From an uncultured Eubacteriales bacterium (lineage in GTDB: Bacteria > Bacillota > Clostridia > Lachnospirales > CAG-274), in assembly GCA_949738935.1 (NCBI GenBank), contig CATJCJ010000305.1, forward strand, positions 1 to 42,702: a stretch of DNA of 42,702 bases, given 5' to 3'. Position numbers and translations under genes: made by a program. This document shows positions 17,749-27,037 of the stretch, one piece after another (within the stretch, counting starts at the first letter, position 1; every line of letters starts with the position of its first letter). The notes beneath the pieces were generated by a model that saw only the letters and a list, made by a program, of their open reading frames with translations, was not told the DNA's origin and searched no databases.

Positions 17749-18964
17749 AATCACTAATAGCTTTATTGTATATATTCATTAATGTTTGATAATGTGTTTC
17801 AGAATTAAAATGTTTATTAGCAAATTCTTTAGCATTAATTGAAATCTCCTTATATTCTTCTTTTGATAAAGATAAAGCAACATTAATAATTCTTTCTAAA
17901 TCCTTTTTGTCGAAAGCTTTAAAAATAAAACCTGTTTTACCATCATTTATTATTTCAGGGATACCGCCTATTTTTGAACCTATAACAGGCTTTCCATATG
18001 TATAGGATTCTATGATTGTTAAGGGATTGTTTTCTGCACATTCTGAAGGTACGACTATAAATGATGCTTTTTCAATTTGATTATAAAGTTCTTTACCAGA
18101 TATAAATCCTAAAAAACAGACATTTTTAGGTGCTGTTTGTTTTAATATATTAAGTAAAGGTCCAATTCCTGCTATTTTGAGCTGAATATGTGGTAAGTTT
18201 TTCATGACTTCAACTAATGTACTAATTCCTTTTTCAGCTGTAATACGTCCATAGTAAAATAAATAATTTCCTTTGTCATAAGATCTATTTTGTTCAAAAT
18301 CAGGTAAGAAGTTGTAAAGAACAACACCTTTGTCTTCAAAATAAGAATGCCGAAGAGCATGCATCTTTTTAAAGTTTTCACTTAAGAAAATATATTGAGA
18401 AATATAAGCATTATAATTAAATATATATTCTTTATGAAACATTTCCATAGCACACATAACACTATTTATATAATCATCTTGATAGCACCGATGAAATGCA
18501 CAATTTAAAAACAATGTTTTAGGACACTTTTTACACCAATTACCTCGTAAATCAAAATATGATGATGGACAAATGAAACGAGTATCATGCATTGTAATGA
18601 CAATAGGTATATGATACTTTTTTAAGACTGGAAGAATGGATAAGGAAATTCCGTTAAATAAATTATGAATGTGGGCAATGTCTGGCCTTTCTTGCTTTAG
18701 AAGTTTATCTAGTTGTGATGCAGCATTTTTATTCATAAAAAAGCGAGGAATACTTTTTATTTTTTTCCAGACTCCATTTAAATTTCGTATTTCTGGTGCG
18801 TTTACAAAATAATCATCATATTGAGATGATAGATTATTGGGATGTTTGGTACAAAATGGAACAACTTGATGAGAATGATTTTCCAGCAATTTTATTGTAT
18901 TAAAGAAGACGCTATCAGCTCCGCCTTTTATATAATAATATTTATTGATTAGGAGAATTTTCAT
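17735..18964 (-). CDS. GT4-type glycosyltransferase with a cysteine-rich insert
   Basis: The 409-residue GT-B protein begins MKILLINKYYYIKGGADSVFFNTIKLLE, with the GGA donor loop. A cysteine-rich segment follows VITMHDTRFICPSSYFDL: CKKCPKTLFLNCAFHRC (about 140-160). Such clusters occur in a subgroup of GT4 enzymes and may bind a metal. The donor domain shows YLFYYGRITAEKGISTLVEVM, LKIAGIGPLL and the VPSECAENNPLTIIESYTYGKPVI motif (about 305-328). Its 3' end overlaps the next glycosyltransferase by 14 bases and it lies 23 bases after the preceding one. Sugar and linkage unknown. Confidence 0.88.
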   Translation of the reverse strand: MKILLINKYYYIKGGADSVFFNTIKLLENHSHQVVPFCTKHPNNLSSQYDDYFVNAPEIRNLNGVWKKIKSIPRFFMNKNAASQLDKLLKQERPDIAHIHNLFNGISLSILPVLKKYHIPIVITMHDTRFICPSSYFDLRGNWCKKCPKTLFLNCAFHRCYQDDYINSVMCAMEMFHKEYIFNYNAYISQYIFLSENFKKMHALRHSYFEDKGVVLYNFLPDFEQNRSYDKGNYLFYYGRITAEKGISTLVEVMKNLPHIQLKIAGIGPLLNILKQTAPKNVCFLGFISGKELYNQIEKASFIVVPSECAENNPLTIIESYTYGKPVIGSKIGGIPEIINDGKTGFIFKAFDKKDLERIINVALSLSKEEYKEISINAKEFANKHFNSETHYQTLMNIYNKAISDYENI

Positions 18965-18987
18965 ATTTTATTCTATTAATAAAAAGA

Positions 18988-20100
18988 TTATTTACTTATT
19001 GCACTTTCAATAAATATTTTAATAATTTTATTTGCTACATTTTCGGTGGATAGCGTATTTCTTATTTTTAAACAATTATTTTTATAGGTGTTATCTTTAA
19101 CTATTTGTTCCAAGTCTTTATGATCCCATTGCTCTTTAGCTATTCCTAACTTATTTTTATTAATATAGTTAGCCAATGCAGGAATTGTGTTTGTTAATAT
19201 AGGAGTTCCTGATACAATTGCCTCTGGTATTGATACCATGTTTAAATCATTTCTGGTATCTATTAAAGAAGCGTAGGACTCTGATAAATATTTATTTAAT
19301 TGTTCATGACTCAAGAATCCTAGAAATACAACATTCTTATTTATATTTAAGTCTGAAACTAATTTTTGTAGCTCGTTTTTTAAAGGGCCACGTCCAGCTA
19401 TTAATAATATAAAATCAGAATATTCTTTTTGGCTTATGAAACGATGAAACTTGTATATAATACTATTTATATTTTTGCGATATATTAGCTGTCCAATAGT
19501 AATAAATTGTCTCGCTTTATAATCTGATAATTGAAATTTATGTATATTTATTCCATGATCGATAGGAACCTTTGAAATTTTATCTTTAGGTATATATTGG
19601 GAAATAAATGTGATTGCATTGTCCGAACGTCCTATTACTATTCTTATATGCCTAAAGAATAGAGGAACAATAACAGAATGCCATAAACGGGAAGGAACTG
19701 TGAACCATTTTTTTTGATGAGCAACTAATTCATGCCATATTATTGTTTTAGAAGGTGCGACTATTGCTGCAAAAAGTGAGTGAAAACCGAATATTTCGCT
19801 TGATAATATCATATCAAATTGCGAGGCATTTTTCTTTAGAAAAAGATACATTTCAATAGAAAAAGGTAAGGGGGATGGTAATATCTTTGCAAGATTATTT
19901 TTGAAAAATAATATTTCGAAATCATATACTTCATTTTCTGTTGGCTTGTAATCATCGATGGCTAATAACGTGATATTATGTCCTAAAGATTGAAATCCAA
20001 GGCACATATTATAAATCATAGTGTCTTTAATAGTATCAACTTTCGGTAATTTGTTTCCATCACCAGAAAAGAGTATAGGATTGATGATTAGTATTTTCAT
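18988..20100 (-). CDS. GT4-type glycosyltransferase (divergent)
   Basis: The 370-residue protein begins MKILIINPILFSGDGNKLPKVDTIK. The N-terminal domain is less typical than in the neighbouring enzymes, but the C-terminal donor domain is clear: RQFITIGQLIYRKNINSIIYKF, LLIAGRGPLKNELQKLV, NVVFLGFLSHEQLNKYL and NMVSIPEAIVSGTPILTN, with a conserved Glu in the usual E-x7-E region but the first Glu replaced (DLNMVSIPEA). It follows the flippase gene by 9 bases and is first of three glycosyltransferases in a row. Substrate unknown. Confidence 0.82.
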   Translation of the reverse strand: MKILIINPILFSGDGNKLPKVDTIKDTMIYNMCLGFQSLGHNITLLAIDDYKPTENEVYDFEILFFKNNLAKILPSPLPFSIEMYLFLKKNASQFDMILSSEIFGFHSLFAAIVAPSKTIIWHELVAHQKKWFTVPSRLWHSVIVPLFFRHIRIVIGRSDNAITFISQYIPKDKISKVPIDHGINIHKFQLSDYKARQFITIGQLIYRKNINSIIYKFHRFISQKEYSDFILLIAGRGPLKNELQKLVSDLNINKNVVFLGFLSHEQLNKYLSESYASLIDTRNDLNMVSIPEAIVSGTPILTNTIPALANYINKNKLGIAKEQWDHKDLEQIVKDNTYKNNCLKIRNTLSTENVANKIIKIFIESAISK

Positions 20101-20109
20101 GTTATTTAG

Positions 20110-21405
20110 TTATTTAATATCTGTTTTTCTTATTTTATACCATAAAGTAATTGCCATTAAGGATTCTGCCAAAGTGTATGCAATGGCATAACCTGATATT
20201 TGAAAATATAAAATAAATATGTGGTATATACCACATGATATGAAATTCATGATAGTCATTGTATATATATATGTTTTTATACGGCGTTGAGTGAAGTATA
20301 ATTTAACCCAAACTTGACCAAATCCAATAAGCGGAAGAGAAAAAATTCCTATGCCGATAATTGTAGAAAGTTGCAACATAGCATTAGTCGGAATATTAGC
20401 TAATCCATATATGATATGAATAATAGGATATCTCATAGCATAAGTCAAAATTGCTATAATCAAGCCAATTATAAATATATTCCGTGCAATTTTTTGTGTA
20501 ATATTATATAATTCGCTTTCTTTTTTTTGAGCGTGAAGTTCATTTAATTTAACCTGAAGCACAATTGCAATTTGTTGCATAATGCCATAAGGGGCTTGAA
20601 TAAGTTTCATGGCATAATTAACAATGCTCACTGATCCTATTGGTAATTGTGAGAGTAGGTAAAAAGGATAAGTGGAGACAATGATAACAATGCTTTGATT
20701 GGCAATCAAGCCTAGAATAGGTTGAAAGGATGTTTTCAATAGTTTAAAATTCCATATTCGAAAATTCCAGTGTAGTATTTGCTTCATTTTATATATGAAA
20801 CAAATGAAAGCTATAAATGCTAAAGATAAAGCTCCTGCCATCATTGAAAATCCTCCAATTTGATTGTGGAATAAAAGTACTGACAGAATGATACATAGAT
20901 TTAAACCTAGATTTAATATAATAGGGGCAGTGAAATACTTATAGGAAACGAATATTTCAGCTAAAAAAGAATTTATAGATAATAATAGAGTTGTTGGTAA
21001 AAAAAGTAAATATATTAAATAATTATGTTGTATATCTTCTAAATTGAAGTTTGTAATTAGGGGCATAAATACTTTACCTATTATTCCTAGAAGAAACATT
21101 CCTAAAATTCCAATTCCAATCAATAATATAAAAAAAGAATTTAAATATTTCATTTCAGAAATATGTGATTTATTAATACGCATTTCCATAGAACGAGGTA
21201 TTAGTATCGAGGATGTAATAATTTGTATCATTCCTCCTATTAATATGGCAAGATTATATAAGTAAAAATGGATATCAGTAGTACTACTCACACCACAACA
21301 ATATACAATGCTAATCTGTTGTATAAAAGCTACTCCTTTTGCTATCAAACTTAGTAGAGAAGAAGATATTATTCCTTTTTTATATATATTATTTTTTTCT
21401 TTCAT
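20110..21405 (-). CDS. polysaccharide repeat-unit flippase, Wzx/MurJ (MVF)-like
   Basis: The 431-residue protein is almost entirely hydrophobic, with about 12 membrane segments. The opening KKGIISSSLLSLIAKGVAFIQQISIVYCCGVSSTTDIHFYLYNLAILIGG and SSILIPRSMEMR follow the layout of the MurJ/MviN branch of the MOP flippase superfamily more closely than classical Wzx, as often seen in polysaccharide clusters. It would flip the undecaprenyl-diphosphate-linked repeat unit to the periplasm. Because the neighbours are Wzy, Wzz and glycosyltransferases, repeat-unit export is preferred over lipid II transport. The first 17 bases overlap the polymerase gene. Confidence 0.82.
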   Translation of the reverse strand: MKEKNNIYKKGIISSSLLSLIAKGVAFIQQISIVYCCGVSSTTDIHFYLYNLAILIGGMIQIITSSILIPRSMEMRINKSHISEMKYLNSFFILLIGIGILGMFLLGIIGKVFMPLITNFNLEDIQHNYLIYLLFLPTTLLLSINSFLAEIFVSYKYFTAPIILNLGLNLCIILSVLLFHNQIGGFSMMAGALSLAFIAFICFIYKMKQILHWNFRIWNFKLLKTSFQPILGLIANQSIVIIVSTYPFYLLSQLPIGSVSIVNYAMKLIQAPYGIMQQIAIVLQVKLNELHAQKKESELYNITQKIARNIFIIGLIIAILTYAMRYPIIHIIYGLANIPTNAMLQLSTIIGIGIFSLPLIGFGQVWVKLYFTQRRIKTYIYTMTIMNFISCGIYHIFILYFQISGYAIAYTLAESLMAITLWYKIRKTDIK

Positions 21406-22573
21406 ATTTAGAGGGTAGGACCATTCCTAATAGAATTAGAATAAATAAGCCACGGTTATGGGTAAATGTTGCATCAGCTACACCCTCTATTAGAAAAAAT
21501 AGTGATATTAATAGTGTGAAAAGAAATTGTTTCATATTTATAAAACGTTTTCTTGCTGATATCTTAATTATCCATGCCCAAAACGTAAAATAAAGTATTA
21601 CACCTATTATTCCAAACTGGGCTAATTCTGGATAATATGCATCTGATATAAAATCTGGTTTGTTTTTCGATAACCCCCAAAGTTGATCTAACCCGTACTT
21701 TTCATAAATAGAAGAATAATATTCTCCAGATACAAATGTTCCAAAGCTACCTAATCCACACCCAAATGGGAAATAATCCAAAAGAAGATAGAATGCAGTT
21801 AACATCATTGCAGGACGACTCCACATTTGGTGTGCATTTATACTGCCATCAATATAATAAATAACAATTTTTTCCCAAGATAAAGAAACAGCTAGACATA
21901 TTAACAATAACAAACATATAAATCCTTTTATATTAAAATATAGTTTTCCTCCTATTTTTAAATAGATCATCAAAAATATTGTAATACCCCAAAATCCATA
22001 AAATTTAGAACGTGTAGAGAGTAAACCAATACATAGTAAAATAAAAAATATAATTATATCTTCCCATGTGAATGAACTACAGTAAAAAAAAAGTAATGCT
22101 GTGATAGTTGCAGATGTTGCAAGGCGTGAAGGATGCCCAAAGAAATTCCACATATTTCCAGTCAATACTACTGCTAATGTTATTCCACCAACTATTAAAC
22201 AGATTATACTTATAATTTGCTTTTGCTTTTTGGTAAAAGTTGGGGCTATCAACCATGTACAATAAAATCCTAAAAATGGTTTTATTTGGATTACAAAGTC
22301 TTTCAAGATAGCTTGAGGAACATTTGAGGCTATAAGAAATGAATAAATTAGATAAAAGAGAAATATGCAAACAATTAATATTAATGGATATAATTCTTTA
22401 AAATTTTTACGTTCCCAAACTGTTATACCAGCAAATAAAATTAGGAAAAATGCCATAAGTTCATCGGTATAATCAAACTTCAGGAAATCATATAAAATAA
22501 CTCCGAAAACATATCCAAAAAGCAAGAAACAGAAAAAGAGATTATTTTTCGATAACACAATTTGCTGTATCAT
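21389..22573 (-). CDS. Wzy-like O-antigen/capsule polymerase
   Basis: The 394-residue membrane protein has about 10-11 hydrophobic segments and a longer periplasmic loop between about 255 and 325 (YIDGSINAHQMWSRPAMM...FGCGLGSFGTFVSGEYYSSIYEKYGLD...DAYYPELAQFGIIG). The loop with its His, Arg and the GxGxGSF pattern followed by (H/A)xxxxxELAxFGIIG is characteristic of the O-antigen ligase/Wzy superfamily. In this setting, beside wzx and wzz, polymerisation of repeat units in the periplasm is more likely than ligation to lipid A. It starts 5 bases after wzz. Confidence 0.85.
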   Translation of the reverse strand: MIQQIVLSKNNLFFCFLLFGYVFGVILYDFLKFDYTDELMAFFLILFAGITVWERKNFKELYPLILIVCIFLFYLIYSFLIASNVPQAILKDFVIQIKPFLGFYCTWLIAPTFTKKQKQIISIICLIVGGITLAVVLTGNMWNFFGHPSRLATSATITALLFFYCSSFTWEDIIIFFILLCIGLLSTRSKFYGFWGITIFLMIYLKIGGKLYFNIKGFICLLLLICLAVSLSWEKIVIYYIDGSINAHQMWSRPAMMLTAFYLLLDYFPFGCGLGSFGTFVSGEYYSSIYEKYGLDQLWGLSKNKPDFISDAYYPELAQFGIIGVILYFTFWAWIIKISARKRFINMKQFLFTLLISLFFLIEGVADATFTHNRGLFILILLGMVLPSKYERKK

Positions 22574-22578
22574 GTTTA

Positions 22579-24123
22579 CTATTCTTTTTTAGAAACAAAT
22601 ACTTTAAAACTAATTACTACTAATGATAAAACACATGTAATAATAAATGCAATAATAAGAACAATTGATTTTTTAGGAAATATAGGTTTATATGAACTAT
22701 ACGCTTTGTCTATGATTCTTCCTGCAATTTCATCAGGTGAATTAATTAATTCTTTTTCTTGTAATTTTTGCATCAAAAACAAATACATAGATTCCTTTAT
22801 TTTTTGTTGGCGTTTCATTTCTATAAACTCACGTTCCTGTGTTGGAAGTTTATCTACTTGTTTGCTCAACGTCGTATCTTTTTTATATAAAGCATCTAAA
22901 CTTATTTGTATATTATGACGCACACTTTCAACTGATTCAATTAACATTTTACGCTGTTCCCTCAATTGATTTTCTACTAACTGCAATGCAGGATTATTCG
23001 ATTCTGAAGATTGCAATAAACGCTGGCGATCTAATATTAGCTGATTATATATCATAATTGCTTTTTCTCCGGCGCCATCTACTATAGGAATAGCAGAATA
23101 TGCATTTGATGATTTTTTCATATATGCTAAAACATAATCAAGCATGCGCATACGGGTTTCCGTTTCTAAAATCGCCTTCTCAGTCTCTTTATTACCATAA
23201 TAAGTAATGCTACTATAGGCGCCTGGATCAGGCATTTTATTAATTTGCTTATATGTTTCAATCTGTTGTTCCAATATAGTTAATTCTAAGGTAACACTAT
23301 CTAAACGATCTTTAACAAATGCAGAGTTCAAATTTGCTTCGTTGACTTTTGTCATTCTCGAATATTGATTGTATCTATTCATTATTGCATTTAAAAGCTT
23401 ACATGCTCTTTGCTTATTAGTTGATTCGCAACTGAGTACTATAATGTCTGAAATAGTCTTGGAAGGGGTGACATATACTATTTTATCTAAATCTTCATAG
23501 ACTTTTTGTAAGGGGGATATTTGGGTAGTAAACGTACCGTTTCCATCTAACTGGCGAACGATAGTAATAGTTCCTACAGGTAAAACCATTTTAAAAGGTA
23601 TAGATTGATTTTCAAATACTATAGTTTCAAAAAGAGATGATTTTACAGTCGCTTTCTTTATTTTATTATCATCTACATTTAACCTTATATTAATAGGAGC
23701 ACTGATAGTATCTAATAATAACTTTGGAAAAATGTATGAAATAGGACATTCTTCTTTATCGAACAAAACATTTTTCAAATTCTTTTTTGTACTGGTTTCT
23801 ACTTGATATTCAGTTTGACGAATAACCTCTGCCAGATTATTACGTGACGTGATGATAAGAATTTCATTTTCGGTATTTACACCTCCACCGCCTCCTCCTA
23901 ATAATCCACCAATACCGGAGCTTTTTAACATTTTAAGTTCGGACATCATGCCTTGTTGTTCTCCCAGTAACTGCATTCGAGCAGTAATGTCGTATTTTTG
24001 GGGAGTTACTAATATAAAAACGATAGCACCTATTAAGCAAGTAATCCCAATAGGTACATATATTTTCCAATATTTGATAAATTGTTTCAATAATTCTCCG
24101 ACATGTATATTTTCGTCCGTCAT
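22579..24123 (-). CDS. Wzz-type chain-length determinant (polysaccharide co-polymerase) without kinase domain
   Basis: The 514-residue protein has an N-terminal cytoplasmic stretch (MTDENIHVGELLKQFIKYWK), a first membrane helix at about 18-40 and a last at about 485-505, with a long periplasmic region between. The Gly-rich segment GIGGLLGGGGGG near 70-80 and coiled-coil region (about 270-440) fit polysaccharide co-polymerases of the Wzz/Wzc type. It ends FKVFVSKKE directly after the second helix, so the C-terminal BY-kinase found in Wzc is absent. It should set chain length with Wzy and contact Wza. Gene lies 27 bases after wza. Confidence 0.9.
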   Translation of the reverse strand: MTDENIHVGELLKQFIKYWKIYVPIGITCLIGAIVFILVTPQKYDITARMQLLGEQQGMMSELKMLKSSGIGGLLGGGGGGVNTENEILIITSRNNLAEVIRQTEYQVETSTKKNLKNVLFDKEECPISYIFPKLLLDTISAPINIRLNVDDNKIKKATVKSSLFETIVFENQSIPFKMVLPVGTITIVRQLDGNGTFTTQISPLQKVYEDLDKIVYVTPSKTISDIIVLSCESTNKQRACKLLNAIMNRYNQYSRMTKVNEANLNSAFVKDRLDSVTLELTILEQQIETYKQINKMPDPGAYSSITYYGNKETEKAILETETRMRMLDYVLAYMKKSSNAYSAIPIVDGAGEKAIMIYNQLILDRQRLLQSSESNNPALQLVENQLREQRKMLIESVESVRHNIQISLDALYKKDTTLSKQVDKLPTQEREFIEMKRQQKIKESMYLFLMQKLQEKELINSPDEIAGRIIDKAYSSYKPIFPKKSIVLIIAFIITCVLSLVVISFKVFVSKKE

Positions 24124-24150
24124 AACTTTTAGATTTGAATTGAAATAAGT

Positions 24151-24954
24151 TTATTTTACTAATAATGCGATTGTTAATGAAGCTAATACAGAGATAGCAC
24201 TGACAATAGTAGATGCAACCGATATATTAAATTGGGCACTTTGGCTATATCTAGAGTTACTTTTTCGCGCTTTATTAGGTTCAACATATACAATATCATT
24301 TTGTTGTAAATAATAATAAGGCGAAGATAGCATCTCAGAAGATGTTAAATCTAATCGATGAAATTCTTTTTTTCCATTGTTATCACGGATTATTAACACA
24401 TTTGTACGTTCTCCATAAATAGTTAAATCCCCCGCCATACCAATTGCGTCAAGGATTGATATGCGTTCATTTGTTATAACCTTGGTGCCTGGAATATTTA
24501 CTTCACCTAAAACTGAAACTTTAAAATTCTGTATTTTAATAGTTACTAATGGAGACTTGGCATATGCAGAAATTTTCTCTTTCAAATTTTTAGCCAATTC
24601 ACTTCGGGTCTGCCCTACCACTTTTATTTTACCTAAAACTGGAAATTCAATATTTCCATTAGTATCTACTAAATAAGTTTGCATGGTTGGTGTAGCAGCT
24701 ACGTTTGTTTCACCAGGATTTAAATAACTCGTTAAAGGAAGGTTAAATACTGCCACTGAATTTGGATCAATACTGGAAACAAAAATAGATAGCTGATCAT
24801 CCGGACAAATTTTAGCTTCATAATTGACTCCATTTTCTGTCAATTGCCCTGAATTGCGTTGATTAAGATCTTGAAAATAAGTAATTTGATTGCTTGTCTT
24901 ACATGAAGTCAATAAGGCTATCAGAATAGCTGCGGTGACTATTTTTATTTTCAT
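24151..24954 (-). CDS. Wza-type polysaccharide export outer-membrane lipoprotein (first copy)
   Basis: The 267-residue protein has lipobox LLTSC (Cys18), then the PES domain (YEAKICPDDQLSIFVSS...GNIEFPVLGKIKVVGQTRSEL), one SLBB domain (KVSVLGEVNIPGT...ISILDAIGMAGDLTIYGERTNVLIIR) and a C-terminal hydrophobic helix (about 242-265) that in Wza-like proteins forms the outer-membrane pore. It exports the polymer made by the rest of the operon. It is the first gene of the operon, divergent from the HU/SPOR gene by 155 bases. A second, clearly related wza lies at 34723; both share KVSVxGEVN, AMAGDLTIYG-type and YLQQNDIVYVEPNKA motifs. Confidence 0.93.
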   Translation of the reverse strand: MKIKIVTAAILIALLTSCKTSNQITYFQDLNQRNSGQLTENGVNYEAKICPDDQLSIFVSSIDPNSVAVFNLPLTSYLNPGETNVAATPTMQTYLVDTNGNIEFPVLGKIKVVGQTRSELAKNLKEKISAYAKSPLVTIKIQNFKVSVLGEVNIPGTKVITNERISILDAIGMAGDLTIYGERTNVLIIRDNNGKKEFHRLDLTSSEMLSSPYYYLQQNDIVYVEPNKARKSNSRYSQSAQFNISVASTIVSAISVLASLTIALLVK

Positions 24955-25096
24955 TGTTTATTTAAATAGTTTTGGTCAATATTTAAAACGATTCATTATC
25001 TCTTGTTAATAACGATAGAATGGGGCGTTTTATTATACTTTACTTCAAATAATAATAAAAAATGCTTTTTTTCTGGCATATCTTCAATAAAACTGT

Positions 25097-25104
25097 TAAT
25101 TTTG
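25097..25104 (+). promoter_or_regulatory. -7 box directly before the HU-CCDC81/SPOR gene
   Basis: TAATTTTG followed by CAC matches the Bacteroides -7 consensus and ends five bases before the ATG at 25110. The transcript would start at or next to the ATG, giving an almost leaderless message. The -33 region is T-rich but has no exact TTTG. I found no equally good promoter for wza on the other strand. Confidence 0.5.
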
Positions 25105-25109
25105 CACTC

Positions 25110-26210
25110 ATGATTGAATTGTCACAGCATATAGAAGTATTATTATTGGAGAATGATTGTGTAATTGTTCCCGGATTAGGAGGTTTTGTAGCTCATTATA
25201 CGCCTGCTATACAAGTAGAAGAGAACATGTTCCTTCCTCCTACCCGTACCATTGGTTTTAATCCGCAATTAAAGCTGAATGATGGGTTGTTGGTACAATC
25301 TTATATGGCTGTATATGATACGAACTTCTCAGATGCCTCCAAGATAGTAGAAGATGAGGTTTCAGGGTTGATCATTATGCTGCATAAAGAAGGTAAGGTT
25401 GATTTGGATAATGTTGGAGAAATCAGGTATACGATCCATGACACTTATGAGTTCATTTCTTATGATAATAAAATTACTACACCTTATTTGTATGGGCTTG
25501 ATTCTTTCGAAATGAAGGAACTGACCGTTTTACACCAGGAAAAAGAAAGGGTATTGGTTCCTGTTATTCAGGAAAGAAAAAAATCATATGAGATCAAGAT
25601 CAATCGTGGGATGGTGCGTAGTGCGGTGGCTATAGTGGCTGCGGTAGTACTGTTCTTCTTCCTTTCCACTCCGGTTGAAAATACTTATGTAGAAAAAGAT
25701 AATTACGCTCAATTGTTGCCGATTGATCTGTTTGAAAAAATAGAAGGAAAATCTATTGCGATGACTCCTGTTGTGATGAATAAGGATGTGAAGCAGTCGG
25801 TAAAGGCAGTGTCCGGTACTTCTAAAAAAACGGGGAAAAAGGTAACAAAACCTGTTGCGGTACGAGAGGTGAAAGTAGCTCAGCCTGTTACAGAAGAGGT
25901 ACATAAAACGTCTGCTGCTGTACAATCAAACGAATCTCAATCGATTCCATCCTCTAAAGCTGTTGTAAAATCAAAACAGACAGAAGGTAATTTTCATATA
26001 ATTGTTGCCGGAGGTATTGGTGTAAAAGATGCAGAGGTAATGGCAGAACGATTGAAAGCTGAAGGATTTACAGGAGCGAAAGTTTTAAATAATGATGGCA
26101 AGATCCGTGTAAGTATAATGTCGTGTACAACTCGTGAAGAGGGTACAAAACAGCTTTTGAAGTTAAGAGAGAATGACACCTATAAAACCGCTTGGTTGCT
26201 GGTTAAGTAA
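25110..26210 (+). CDS. HU-CCDC81 domain and SPOR domain envelope protein
   Basis: From the ATG at 25110 the protein has 366 residues. The upstream ATG at 25062 is rejected because it lies before the predicted promoter and because MIELSQHIEVLLLENDCVIVPGLGGFVAH is the usual start of the HU-CCDC81 family. Order of parts: HU-like fold (1-75), a second small domain (about 80-150), one membrane helix (171-186, IVAAVVLFFFL), a Lys/Val/Ala-rich linker (220-290) and a C-terminal SPOR domain (293-366, FHIIVAGGIGVKDAEVMAERLKAEGF). SPOR domains bind denuded peptidoglycan at division sites. The fusion would tie a cytoplasmic HU-like domain, perhaps nucleoid or protein binding, to the cell wall. That link is inference. 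Confidence 0.85.
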   Translation: MIELSQHIEVLLLENDCVIVPGLGGFVAHYTPAIQVEENMFLPPTRTIGFNPQLKLNDGLLVQSYMAVYDTNFSDASKIVEDEVSGLIIMLHKEGKVDLDNVGEIRYTIHDTYEFISYDNKITTPYLYGLDSFEMKELTVLHQEKERVLVPVIQERKKSYEIKINRGMVRSAVAIVAAVVLFFFLSTPVENTYVEKDNYAQLLPIDLFEKIEGKSIAMTPVVMNKDVKQSVKAVSGTSKKTGKKVTKPVAVREVKVAQPVTEEVHKTSAAVQSNESQSIPSSKAVVKSKQTEGNFHIIVAGGIGVKDAEVMAERLKAEGFTGAKVLNNDGKIRVSIMSCTTREEGTKQLLKLRENDTYKTAWLLVK

Positions 26211-26236
26211 TACAAATCCCCCCTATCCTTTAATAT

Positions 26237-26764
26237 ATGAAACGAGTTCGTTGTCCTAAGTGTGAGAATTATCTTTCTTTTGATGAAACTAAGTATACAG
26301 AAGGGCAATCTTTGGTATTTGTTTGTGAATACTGCGGTAAGCAGTTTAGTATTCGTTTGGGAAAGAGCAAAGTGAGAGAGACTCAAAAAGAAGAAATACT
26401 TGATGAAGAAGCTCATAAAAATGAATTCGGGTGCATTGTTGTTATTGAAAATGTATTTGGTTTCAAACAAGTAATACCTTTACAGGAAGGGGATAATGTT
26501 ATTGGACGCCGTTGTGTGGGCACAATGATAAACACTCCTATCGAGACTGGTGATATGAGTATGGATCGTCGGCATTGTATTATTAATGTGAAACGAAATA
26601 AGCAAGGGGAACTGGTTTATACACTTCGGGATGCTCCTAGTCTGACAGGTACTTTTCTAATGAATGAAATTTTAAATGATAAAGACCGTATTCGGATAGA
26701 AAATGGTGCTATCATAACGATTGGTGCTACTACTTTTATACTTCGGGCTGCAGAATCAAATTAA
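26237..26764 (+). CDS. zinc-ribbon and FHA-domain protein
   Basis: The 175-residue protein starts with a zinc ribbon of the MJ0042 type (CPKC at 6-9 and CEYC at 30-33). Residues about 66-170 form an FHA domain: DNVIGRR (86-92), MSMDRRHCIINV (107-118, the Ser/His phosphothreonine-binding loop) and LTGTFLMNEIL with the closing LENGAIITIGATTFIL-like strand. FHA domains bind phosphothreonine peptides. It starts 26 bases after the SPOR gene and probably shares its transcript. No Ser/Thr kinase is in the window, so its partner is unknown. Confidence 0.85.
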   Translation: MKRVRCPKCENYLSFDETKYTEGQSLVFVCEYCGKQFSIRLGKSKVRETQKEEILDEEAHKNEFGCIVVIENVFGFKQVIPLQEGDNVIGRRCVGTMINTPIETGDMSMDRRHCIINVKRNKQGELVYTLRDAPSLTGTFLMNEILNDKDRIRIENGAIITIGATTFILRAAESN

Positions 26765-26962
26765 GTGTTGTTTTGCTGAAGTTTTTTCACTAGTTAAAGG
26801 TTATTTATGATAATAAAGTTTCATCAAATTGATAATATCTTTTCAATAATTATATTATTTGCGATTGATTTTCATAATCCGGACAGATGGATATCGCCAA
26901 CAACCAACATTGATCAATATAAATTCTATTCTTATTAAATAAAAAAATATTATTTTAAACTA

Positions 26963-26992
26963 TCTTGAATTTTGAATTAATTATTATATTTG
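26963..26992 (+). promoter_or_regulatory. promoter of the LtaS-like gene
   Basis: TCTTG is followed after 17 bases by TATATTTG (26985-26992), a full match to the -7 consensus, then CACC. The leader to the ATG at 27038 would be about 40 bases. This excludes the track's start at 26990, a TTG inside the -7 box. The rest of the 26765-27037 gap is AT-rich, without a gene or obvious terminator. Confidence 0.6.
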
Positions 26993-27037
26993 CACCTTTG
27001 TAAACGCACATTAAGACAAAGTACAAAATGTAATAAT

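Noticed and set aside
25062-25109. Upstream ATG at 25062 as the start of the HU/SPOR protein
   Set aside because: A -7 box lies between it and the second ATG, and family members begin MIELSQHIE.
26909-26918. ATTGATCAAT palindrome as a second FNR-type site
   Set aside because: There is no four-base spacer between the half-sites, so it does not fit TTGAT-N4-ATCAA; a 10-base palindrome is expected by chance in this AT-rich gap.
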